64,000 bases of DNA. It comes from Variovorax boronicumulans. Its GTDB lineage: Bacteria; Pseudomonadota; Gammaproteobacteria; Burkholderiales; Burkholderiaceae_C. Both the position numbers and the translations under genes were made by a program. The notes beneath the pieces were generated by a model. That model was not told where the DNA came from and ran no database searches. It worked only from the letters and a program-made list of their open reading frames with translations. The stretch lies in the NCBI RefSeq assembly GCF_029892485.1, contig NZ_JARXVG010000002.1, positions 310,001 through 374,000 on the forward strand, in the 5' to 3' direction. This document shows, one piece after another, positions 44,100-51,557 of the stretch (its first letter is position 1; every line of letters starts with the position of its first letter).

Positions 44100-47000
44100 A
44101 TGACATCCGTCTCCGGACAGAAGATCTTTCGCATCCGCCGCGACTACAACGCCTGGGTCGCGAACGAGACGCTGGAGGACTACGCGCTGCGCTACACGCC
44201 GCGCAGCTTTCGCAAGTGGTCGGAGTTCCGGGTGGCCAACGCGGCGTTCGGCGCCACCTCGTTCCTGGCGCTGGAGGCCATCGGCGGCGCCATCGCGCTG
44301 AGCTACGGTTTTTCGAACGCGCTGTGGGCCATCCTGGTGGTGGGGCTCATCACCTTTCTCACGGGCCTGCCGATCTCGTACTACGCGGCGCGCCACGGCG
44401 TGGACATGGACTTGCTCACGCGCGGGGCGGGCTTCGGCTACCTGGGCTCCACGCTCACCTCGCTGATCTACGCGAGCTTCACCTTCATCTTCTTCGCGCT
44501 GGAGGCGGCCATCCTCGCGCTGGCGCTGCAGATGTACCTGGACTGGCCGCTGTGGCTGCTGTACCTGGTGTCGTCGATCGTGATCATTCCGCTGGTGGCG
44601 CGCGGCATCACGCTGATCTCGGGGCTGCAGCTGTGGACGCAGCCGATCTGGATCGTGCTGTTCGTCTGCCCCTTCATCGCGGTGATGGTGAAGAAGCCAG
44701 AGCTGTACGCCGACTTCACCGGCCTGGTGGGCCGCACCTCCGACAGCAGCGGCTTCGATCCGCTGATGTTCGGCGCAGCCGCCACGGTGGCCTTCTCGCT
44801 CGTGGTGCAGATCGGCGAGCAGGTCGACTACCTGCGCTTCCTGCCCGAGAAGACCGCCGCCAACCGCGGGCGCTGGTGGGCCGCGGTGCTCATCGCGGGC
44901 CCGGGCTGGATCGTGCCGGGCATGCTCAAGATGATGGGCGGTGCCTTCCTCGCGTTCCTCGCGCTGCAGCACGAGATACCGGCCGCGCATGCCGTCGAGC
45001 CCACGCAGATGTACCTCACGGGCTTTTCGTACGTGCTGCGCGATCCGGCCTGGGTGCTCGGCATCACGGTGCTGTTCGTGGTCGTGTCGCAGATGAAGAT
45101 CAACCTGACCAACGCCTATGCGGGCTCGCTGGCCTGGTCGAACTTCTTCGCGCGGCTCACGCACAGCCACCCGGGGCGCGTGGTGTGGCTGGTGTTCAAC
45201 GTGGCCATCGCGATCCTGCTGATGGCACTCGGCGTGTTCGCCGCGCTGGAACATGTGCTGGGCTTCTACAGCAACATCGCCATCGCCTGGGTGGGCGCGC
45301 TGGTGGCCGACCTGGTCATCAACAAGCCGCTGGGCTGGAGCCCGAAGACCATCGAGTTCAAGCGGGCGCACCTGTACGACATCAATCCCGTGGGCCTCGT
45401 CGCGATGCTGGTCGCGGCGGCGCTCGCGATGCTTGCGTACTCGGGCGCGATGGGCCAATGGGCGAAGGCCTTCTCTCCCTTCATCGCGCTGGCGACCGCG
45501 ATGGTTGTTTCTCCGCTGCTGGCCTGGAAGACGCGCGGCCGCTACTACCTCGCGCGCACCGACATCGACCGCTGGGCGCCCGGCCAGAGCGTGAAGTGCT
45601 CGGTGTGCGACAACAGCTTCGAGTCGGAAGACATGGCGCACTGCCCCGCCTACAGCGCGCCGATCTGCTCGCTGTGCTGCACGCTCGAATCGCGCTGCCA
45701 CGACCGCTGCAAGACCGACTCGCGCGCCGCCGAGCAGATGAGCGGCTGGCTGCAGGCGCTGCTGCCGCCGGCGCTGTCGGCGCGGCTGAACTTCCGCGTA
45801 GCACATTACCTGCTGGTGGCCACTTCGCTGATCGCGCTGCTGGCCACGGTGGTCGGCGTGGTCTATGCGCAGGAGGCCATCGCGGGCACCAGCGATCCGA
45901 CCTTGTCCACGGCCTTCCTGAAAGTGTTCGCGCTGCTCTCGGTCGTCGCAGCAGTGGCCGCTTGGTGGGTGGTGCTGGGCAGCGAGAGCCGGCAGATGGC
46001 GCAGGAAGAATCGAACCGCCACAACAACCTGCTCGCGCTGGAAATCGAAGCCCACCGCCGCACCGACGCCGCGCTGCAGACCGCCAAGGAAGCGGCCGAG
46101 GCCGCCAACCAGGCCAAGACGCGTTATGTGGCGGGCATGACGCACGAGCTGCGCACGCCGCTCAACAGCATCCTGGGCTACTCGCAGATCCTGCTCAAAG
46201 GCGATGCCGTCGCGCCGCCGCGCGAGGCGGTGCAGACCATCCACCGCAGCGGCGAGCACATGCTGGGGCTCATCGATGGCTTGCTCGATCTGGCACGCAT
46301 CGAAGCCGGGCGGCTGCAACTGGAGCCGGCCGCGCTCGCGTTGCCGGCCTTTCTCGATCAGCTGGTGCACATGGTGCGGCCGCAAGCCGAGAACAAGGGA
46401 CTGGCCTTCGTCTACACGCATGCGGGGCAACTGCCGGCCTGGGTGCATGCGGATGCCAAATGGCTGCGGCAGATCCTCATCAACCTGCTGACGAACGCTG
46501 TGCGCTTCACCGACAGCGGCACCGTCACGCTGCATGTGGACGCCCGGCGCGAGGTGCTGCGCTTCGATGTGGTCGACACCGGCATCGGCGTCGCGCCGCA
46601 GGACCACCTGCGCATCTTCGAGCCCTTCGAGCGCGGGGCCACGGGGCGCCGGCGCGGCGAGCCGGGCACGGGGCTGGGCCTCACGATCACCGCCCTCCTC
46701 ACCTCGCTGATGGGTGGCGAACTCGTGATGGCCCACACCTCGCCCGCGGGCAGCACCTTCAGCGTGCGCGTGTACCTGCGCGAGGTGGCCGACCCCGGCC
46801 CGCAAGCCAGGGGCGGTGCATTGCGGCAGCCGGTATCGGGCTACATCGGCGCGCGCCGCACGCTGCTCGTGGTGGACGACCAGCCCGTGCAGCGCCAGAT
46901 GCTCGCGGGCATGCTGATGCCGCTGGGCTTCGAGGTGCGCGAGGCCGCGAGCGGCACCGAGTGCCTGGACAGCCTGCGCGAAGAACTGCCCTCGGCGATC

Positions 47001-47504
47001 CTGCTGGACCTCACGATGGACGACATGGACGGCTGGCAGACCGCCACCTCGGTGCGTGCCTCGGGCTTCGAGGACATCCCGATCATCATCGTCTCGGCCA
47101 ACATGTTCGAGAACCAGACCGAACGGCTGCGCGCCGCGGGCTGCCAGGCCTTCGTCGGCAAGCCGGTGATCGAGTCGGTGCTCATCGCCACGCTGGAGCG
47201 GCACCTGGGCCTCGAATGGCTGACGGCCAGCGATGCGATGCCGCCCGCCGGCGAAGAAGAAGCGGCGCGCCCGCCGCAACTCGTGCTCTCGGAAGACGAC
47301 CGCGCCGAACTGATGCGCCTCGTGCAGATGGGCCATGTGCGCGGCCTGCAGACCGCGCTCGACCGCCTCGCCGCCGCATCGCCCGCGGCGGCCGCCACCT
47401 GCACCTGGCTGCGCGGCATGGTCACCCGCTTCGACCTGGACAACCTCCGCAACGCACTGGCAGAAGATGCAGACACTCCCCTCGGCCCCGTCCTCTCGCC
47501 CTGA
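44100..47504 (+). CDS. NCS1-type transporter fused to hybrid histidine kinase
   Basis: A 1134-residue fusion. Residues about 40-485 are an NCS1 (purine/cytosine permease) transporter with about twelve TM helices; its motifs include LLTRGAGFGYLGSTLTSLIYASFTFIFFALE. Residues 500-537 hold eight cysteines. Two TM helices lie near 570-592 and 610-632, followed by a helical linker. The kinase has H682 in MTHELRTPLN, NLLTNAVRFTDSG, DTGIGVAPQD and GTGLGLTIT. A receiver with D970 in LLDLTMDDMDGW follows. The last 70 residues are helical and unassigned. The start at 44100 is where NCS1 similarity begins; the open frame extends upstream to 43854 without support. The response regulator overlaps by 38 bases. 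It probably senses an amide or purine-type nitrogen compound for the divergent operon. Confidence 0.88.
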   Translation: MTSVSGQKIFRIRRDYNAWVANETLEDYALRYTPRSFRKWSEFRVANAAFGATSFLALEAIGGAIALSYGFSNALWAILVVGLITFLTGLPISYYAARHGVDMDLLTRGAGFGYLGSTLTSLIYASFTFIFFALEAAILALALQMYLDWPLWLLYLVSSIVIIPLVARGITLISGLQLWTQPIWIVLFVCPFIAVMVKKPELYADFTGLVGRTSDSSGFDPLMFGAAATVAFSLVVQIGEQVDYLRFLPEKTAANRGRWWAAVLIAGPGWIVPGMLKMMGGAFLAFLALQHEIPAAHAVEPTQMYLTGFSYVLRDPAWVLGITVLFVVVSQMKINLTNAYAGSLAWSNFFARLTHSHPGRVVWLVFNVAIAILLMALGVFAALEHVLGFYSNIAIAWVGALVADLVINKPLGWSPKTIEFKRAHLYDINPVGLVAMLVAAALAMLAYSGAMGQWAKAFSPFIALATAMVVSPLLAWKTRGRYYLARTDIDRWAPGQSVKCSVCDNSFESEDMAHCPAYSAPICSLCCTLESRCHDRCKTDSRAAEQMSGWLQALLPPALSARLNFRVAHYLLVATSLIALLATVVGVVYAQEAIAGTSDPTLSTAFLKVFALLSVVAAVAAWWVVLGSESRQMAQEESNRHNNLLALEIEAHRRTDAALQTAKEAAEAANQAKTRYVAGMTHELRTPLNSILGYSQILLKGDAVAPPREAVQTIHRSGEHMLGLIDGLLDLARIEAGRLQLEPAALALPAFLDQLVHMVRPQAENKGLAFVYTHAGQLPAWVHADAKWLRQILINLLTNAVRFTDSGTVTLHVDARREVLRFDVVDTGIGVAPQDHLRIFEPFERGATGRRRGEPGTGLGLTITALLTSLMGGELVMAHTSPAGSTFSVRVYLREVADPGPQARGGALRQPVSGYIGARRTLLVVDDQPVQRQMLAGMLMPLGFEVREAASGTECLDSLREELPSAILLDLTMDDMDGWQTATSVRASGFEDIPIIIVSANMFENQTERLRAAGCQAFVGKPVIESVLIATLERHLGLEWLTASDAMPPAGEEEAARPPQLVLSEDDRAELMRLVQMGHVRGLQTALDRLAAASPAAAATCTWLRGMVTRFDLDNLRNALAEDADTPLGPVLSP

Positions 47505-48387
47505 ATCCGAACGCCCCGTGGTGCTGGTGGTGGACGACGCCCCCAGCAGCCTGGGCATGCTGTGCGACACGCTGGAGGCCAGCGGCTACACCGTGCTCGT
47601 CGCGGCCGACGGCGAGGCCGCGCTGCAGCGGCTCGAACTGGTGGTGCCCGATGCGATATTGCTCGACGGCCTGATGCCCGGCCTCTCGGGCTTCGAGACC
47701 TGCAGGCGCATCAAGGCCAACCCGGCGCTCGCGCACATTCCGGTGCTGTTCATGACGGGGCTGTCGGAAACCGCGCACGTGGTCGAAGGCTTCGAGTGCG
47801 GCGGCGTCGACTACGTGGTCAAGCCCATCCGCGCGCAGGAGGTGCTCGCGCGCCTGCACACGCATGCGCGCAACGCCCGCATCACCCGCATGGCACGCGA
47901 TGCGGTGGACGTGGCCGGCATGGGCGTGGTGTTCGTGGACACGCGCGGGCGCATCGCATGGCGCTCGCCGCAAGCGGCGCTGTGGCTGCACGCGCTCGAA
48001 GACCCGGTGGCACCGGGGCTGCTGCCGCAATCGCTCGAACCCGTGCTGAATCCGGGCGCGGCGATCGTTATCGGTACCGCCACCGGCATGCGCCTGTCGG
48101 TGCGCAACCTGGGTGCGGCGGCGCTCGGCGAGACGATGCTGCTGTTCGCGACCCAGCGCGAAGGTGGCGCGAGCGCTTCGTCGGCGCGGCTGGCCGAGGC
48201 CGCCCTCACGCCGCGCGAGACCGAGGTGCTGTCGTGGCTCGCCAAGGGCAAGACCAACCGCGACATCGGCGAGATCCTGGGCACCAGCCCGCGCACGGTG
48301 AACAAGCACCTGGAGCACATCTTCGAGAAGCTGGGCGTGGAGACGCGCGCGGCCGCGGCGGCACTGGCGAGCGGGCAGCTGGTGTGA
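47467..48387 (+). CDS. LuxR-family response regulator
   Basis: A 306-residue regulator. The receiver begins VVLVVDDAPSSLG, has D67 in ILLDGLMPGLSG, and K in VVKPIRAQEV. A middle segment of about 90 residues (DVAGMGVVFVDTRGRIAWRSPQAALWL) looks like a PAS domain. The C-terminal HTH is LTPRETEVLSWLAKGKTNRDIGEILGTSPRTVNKHLEHIFEKLGV. It overlaps the transporter-kinase gene and is its obvious partner. Because the kinase ends in its own receiver without a clear HPt domain, the route of phosphate transfer is open. Likely targets are the fmd/urt operon and itself. Confidence 0.9.
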   Translation: MQTLPSAPSSRPESERPVVLVVDDAPSSLGMLCDTLEASGYTVLVAADGEAALQRLELVVPDAILLDGLMPGLSGFETCRRIKANPALAHIPVLFMTGLSETAHVVEGFECGGVDYVVKPIRAQEVLARLHTHARNARITRMARDAVDVAGMGVVFVDTRGRIAWRSPQAALWLHALEDPVAPGLLPQSLEPVLNPGAAIVIGTATGMRLSVRNLGAAALGETMLLFATQREGGASASSARLAEAALTPRETEVLSWLAKGKTNRDIGEILGTSPRTVNKHLEHIFEKLGVETRAAAAALASGQLV

Positions 48388-48397
48388 ATCGGTCAAA

Positions 48398-48424
48398 GGG
48401 GTAGGTACCCACACCCCGGGTTTT
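48398..48424 (+). terminator. Weak candidate terminator after the response regulator
   Basis: The stem ggggt / acccc (48398-48402 with 48413-48417) has a 10-base loop and is followed by gggtttt. The stem is short and the T-run is imperfect, so this is only a candidate. It lies 11 bases after the LuxR-type gene. Confidence 0.3.
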
Positions 48425-48494
48425 CCGGTCATTGAACGCGCGGGCTTTGCTCTGCAGAATGGCTTCACCAACGCGGAAAAAACCGGAGAAAGAA

Positions 48495-49262
48495 ATGCTC
48501 TCGAACCTGCTGCCGCCCGCTTCGCCCGAAACCGCCTACCGGCAGAAGTTCCTGGACAACCAGGACGAGAACCTCTTCATGGGCTCGTTCGAAAGCTTCA
48601 CCGCTGCAGAGGCCGACGCGCCGCCCTCCAAGGCCGTTGGCTACGACCATGCGGCGGCCGCCAACCTCTACAGCCCGCAGATCTATTTCTACGACTACCC
48701 GGGCCTGTTCTGGCTGGGACGCTCGATCGACGCGGGCCTCACGCGCGTTTTCGATCTCGGTGGCCACATCGGCATCAAGTACTACGCGTTCCGCCGCGTG
48801 CTGAGCTACCCCGACAGCCTGCGCTGGACCGTGTGCGACGTGCCCAGCGTCATCGAGAGCGGGCGCGCGGTGGCCGTGCAGCGCGAGGTCACCGGCCAGC
48901 TCGGCTTTACGACCGACTATCGCGACGCGAGCGGCTGCGACGTGCTGTATGCCTCGGGCAGCCTGCAATACCTGCCGGTGCGCATCGACGAGATGCTGTC
49001 GACGCTGCAAGCGAAACCGAAGCGCATCGTGCTGAACACGACGGCCGTGCACCCCGAGCGAACGATCTACACGCTCAACAGCATCGGTGTCGCAGTGTGC
49101 CCCTACCGCATCGAGCATCACGACGACTTGCTGGCAATGCTTGCCCGCTCGGGCTACAGGAAGCGCGACACCTGGCGCAACGAAGGCAAGCCGATCGAGG
49201 TGCCATTTGTGGACGGAGGCGACAAGGCCTATTACGCGGGCGGCTGCTTCGATCTGGTCTGA
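48495..49262 (+). CDS. Putative methyltransferase, TIGR04325 type
   Basis: A 255-residue protein. It opens with DNQDENLFMGSFESFTAAEA and continues IYFYDYPGLFWLGRSIDAGLTRVFDLGGHIGIKYYAFRR, a SAM-binding-like VFDLGGHIG motif, then CDVPSVIESGRAVA and VLYASGSLQYLP. This matches my recollection of the TIGR04325/LIC12133 group of putative methyltransferases, some of which occur in surface-polysaccharide loci. None of those is nearby here. The start at 48495 has GGAG before it. Confidence 0.7.
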   Translation: MLSNLLPPASPETAYRQKFLDNQDENLFMGSFESFTAAEADAPPSKAVGYDHAAAANLYSPQIYFYDYPGLFWLGRSIDAGLTRVFDLGGHIGIKYYAFRRVLSYPDSLRWTVCDVPSVIESGRAVAVQREVTGQLGFTTDYRDASGCDVLYASGSLQYLPVRIDEMLSTLQAKPKRIVLNTTAVHPERTIYTLNSIGVAVCPYRIEHHDDLLAMLARSGYRKRDTWRNEGKPIEVPFVDGGDKAYYAGGCFDLV

Positions 49263-49441
49263 GGCGCGCCCGGCGATCGGACGCGATCCGCCGCTATCGC
49301 ATTGCCCCGGGGGGCGGAAGCCGCCCGCTCGGCCTCGGTATTAACCACTAAACCCCTGAAGGCTGATTGACAGCCCCGGCCTCTACGATGGCAACGGCAG
49401 GCAGCGCCCCACGCCGCCGACCTCTTTCTCCAGGAGACACC

Positions 49442-50251
49442 GTGAAGCCTTTTTCTTTCTCTCTCACCCGGCGCGCCGCACTCCCGCTTGTCGCGGCCCT
49501 CGCCCTGGCCGGCTGCGGCAGCTTCGGCAGCAAGCCGGCCACCGGCGACATCCACGTCATGACCTCGGGCGGCTTCACCGCCGCGTACAACGACCTGCGC
49601 CCCGAGTTCGAGCGCAGCAGCGGCCGCACGGTCAAGACGGCCTACGGCGCCTCGATGGGCAACGCGGAAGATTCCATTCCCAGCCGCCTCGCACGCAACG
49701 AGCCGGCCGATGTGGTGATCCTCGCGCGACCGGCGCTCGACGACCTCGTGGCCAAGGGCCAGGTGGTGCCCGGCAGCCAGGTGGACCTGGTGCGCTCGGC
49801 CATCGGCTTCGCGGTGCGCAAGGGCGCGCCCAAGCCGGACATCGGCACCGTCGATGCGCTCAAGCGCACGCTGATCGCGGCGCCATCGATCGCCTACTCG
49901 GCCAGCGCGAGCGGCACCTACTACGAGACCGAGCTGCTCAAGAAGCTCGGCATCGAAGACCAAGTGAAGCCCAAGAGCAAGCGCATCCTGAGCGAGCGCG
50001 TCGGCACCGTCGTCGCGCGCGGCGACGCGGCGCTCGGCCTGCAGCAGGTGAGCGAGCTGCTGCCGATTGCAGGCATCGACTACATCGGACCGCTGCCCGC
50101 CGAGGTGCAACGCAACACGGTGTTCTCGGCCGGCATCGCGACCGGCTCGAAGCAGCCCGATGCGGCGCGCCAGCTGATCCGCTATCTCAACTCGCCGGCG
50201 GCCGCGCCCACCATCGCGAAGACCGGGCTGGAGCCGCTCACCGCGCGTTGA
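49442..50251 (+). CDS. ModA/SBP_bac_11-type substrate-binding lipoprotein
   Basis: A 269-residue binding protein. The start is GTG at 49442. The signal (SLTRRAALPLVAALALAGCGSF) ends in a lipobox. The fold begins IHVMTSGGFTAAYNDLRPEFERSSGRTVKTAYGASMGNAEDSIPSRLARNEPADVVILARPALDDL, typical of the molybdate-binding-like group. No permease or ATPase gene follows. Such orphan members of this group are common in Comamonadaceae, and their ligands are unknown. Confidence 0.85.
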   Translation: MKPFSFSLTRRAALPLVAALALAGCGSFGSKPATGDIHVMTSGGFTAAYNDLRPEFERSSGRTVKTAYGASMGNAEDSIPSRLARNEPADVVILARPALDDLVAKGQVVPGSQVDLVRSAIGFAVRKGAPKPDIGTVDALKRTLIAAPSIAYSASASGTYYETELLKKLGIEDQVKPKSKRILSERVGTVVARGDAALGLQQVSELLPIAGIDYIGPLPAEVQRNTVFSAGIATGSKQPDAARQLIRYLNSPAAAPTIAKTGLEPLTAR

Positions 50252-50328
50252 TGCCTTGAGGCGCCCAGCCGGGGCGCCCTCTTAAACTGCGCGGCATCCC
50301 CTTCCTCTTTTCCCGACGAACGGACGCC

Positions 50329-51066
50329 ATGACCCAGCCCTCCCCCGCCCTCGTTTCCGCCTTCGCGCCCAGCGGCACGCTGCGCGCCTCGATCAATCTC
50401 GGCAACCCGATCCTCGCCAACAAGGACGCCGCGAGCGGCGAGCCGGTGGGCGTGTCTATCGACCTCGCACACGAGTTCGCGCGGCGCCTGGGCGTGGGCA
50501 TCGAGCTCGTGGTGTTCGAGAAGGCCGCCGCCTCGGTCGATGCGGTGAAGAACGAGAAGGCCGACATCGGCTTCTTCGCCATCGATCCCGCGCGCAGCGA
50601 AGGCCTGCGCTTCACCGCGCCCTACGTGCTGATCGAGGGCAGCTACCTCGTGCCCGAATCGTCGGCGCTGACCGACAACGCGCAGGTCGATGCGCAAGGC
50701 CATCGCATCTCGGTCGGGTCGGGCAGCGCCTACGACCTGTTCCTCACACGCGAGATCCAGCACGCCGAGATCGTCCGGCTGCAAGGCGCGGGCCCCGCAC
50801 TCGCCGCCGTGCGTTCGAGCCAGGTCGAAGTGGCGGCCGGCATCCGTCAGCTGCTCGAAGGCGAAGCCGCGCGCGCACCGGGCGTGCGGGTGCTGCCGGG
50901 GCGCTTCATGGTGATCCAGCAGGCGATGGGTACACCGGCCAGCCGCGGCGACGAGGCACAGGCGCTGCTCGCCGCCTTCGTCGAAGAGATGAAGGCGAGC
51001 GGCTTCGTCGCCGATGCGCTGAAACGCCACCGCATCGAAGGCGCGATCGTCGCGCCTGCGGCCTGA
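50329..51066 (+). CDS. SBP_bac_3-type solute-binding protein without a signal peptide
   Basis: A 245-residue member of the amino-acid-binding family 3. It has LRASINLGNPILANKDAASGEPVGVSIDLAHEFARRLGVGIELVVFEKAAASVDAVKNEKADIGFFAIDPARSEGLRFTAPYV. The N-terminus MTQPSPALVSAFAPSG shows no hydrophobic export signal and no lipobox. A predicted start upstream would lie in the previous gene's spacer. It may therefore be cytoplasmic, or the true N-terminus may be lost. It lies 77 bases after the ModA-like gene. Confidence 0.8.
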   Translation: MTQPSPALVSAFAPSGTLRASINLGNPILANKDAASGEPVGVSIDLAHEFARRLGVGIELVVFEKAAASVDAVKNEKADIGFFAIDPARSEGLRFTAPYVLIEGSYLVPESSALTDNAQVDAQGHRISVGSGSAYDLFLTREIQHAEIVRLQGAGPALAAVRSSQVEVAAGIRQLLEGEAARAPGVRVLPGRFMVIQQAMGTPASRGDEAQALLAAFVEEMKASGFVADALKRHRIEGAIVAPAA

Positions 51067-51067
51067 C

Positions 51068-51475
51068 TCAGAGCTTGTAGGCCTCCACCGGCCCCTGCGA
51101 ATAGAACAGGAAGTAGCCGGTCTCGGTCTTGAAGCTGTTCTTCTGCCAGCCCGGCGGCACCTTGAAGATCGCGAGCTGGTCGCTCGAGACGCCGACGAAC
51201 TTCGTGTTCTCGCTGTCGGTGGTGATCCTGGTCCAGCGCTCGCGCGTCACCGGCTGCATCTGCATCTTGGGTTCGCTCCACTCGGGCGTGCGCACCTTGT
51301 CGCGCATGATGTAGCGGTCGCCCTGGCGCTCGATCTTCACGACCTCCTTGAGCGCGCCGTTCTTCTTGATGGCGTAGACGCCGACCAGCTCGGCCTCGGG
51401 TCCGCCGCCAGCGCCGCAGCCGGCCAGCAGCGAGACGCAGGCGCCCGCCACGATGTACTTGAGTAGATTTTTCAT
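51068..51475 (-). CDS. Small lipoprotein of unknown function
   Basis: A 135-residue lipoprotein. The signal MKNLLKYIVAGACVSLLAGCG ends in the lipobox LAGC. The mature part starts with a glycine-rich GAGGGPEAE and has no cysteine. It has alternating beta strands (AELVGVYAIKKNGALKEVVKIERQGDRYIMRDK) and a C-terminal FYSQGPVEAYKL. I do not recognise a family. Three possible starts exist (51475, 51484 and further upstream); 51475 is chosen because it begins the signal peptide. It is convergent with the SBP_bac_3 gene, 1 base apart. Confidence 0.7.
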   Translation of the reverse strand: MKNLLKYIVAGACVSLLAGCGAGGGPEAELVGVYAIKKNGALKEVVKIERQGDRYIMRDKVRTPEWSEPKMQMQPVTRERWTRITTDSENTKFVGVSSDQLAIFKVPPGWQKNSFKTETGYFLFYSQGPVEAYKL

Positions 51476-51557
51476 GATGGTCATGGTGTGAGGCATGAGC
51501 CGCCGGACGCGCCCGCGAAGGGCACGCCCGGCCGGCATCATGCGTGGGTCACAGGGC

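Noticed and set aside
44028..47570. A long open frame antisense to the transporter-kinase gene (about 1180 codons).
   Set aside because: It is His/Arg-rich shadow sequence without domains. The sense strand carries complete transporter, kinase and receiver motifs.
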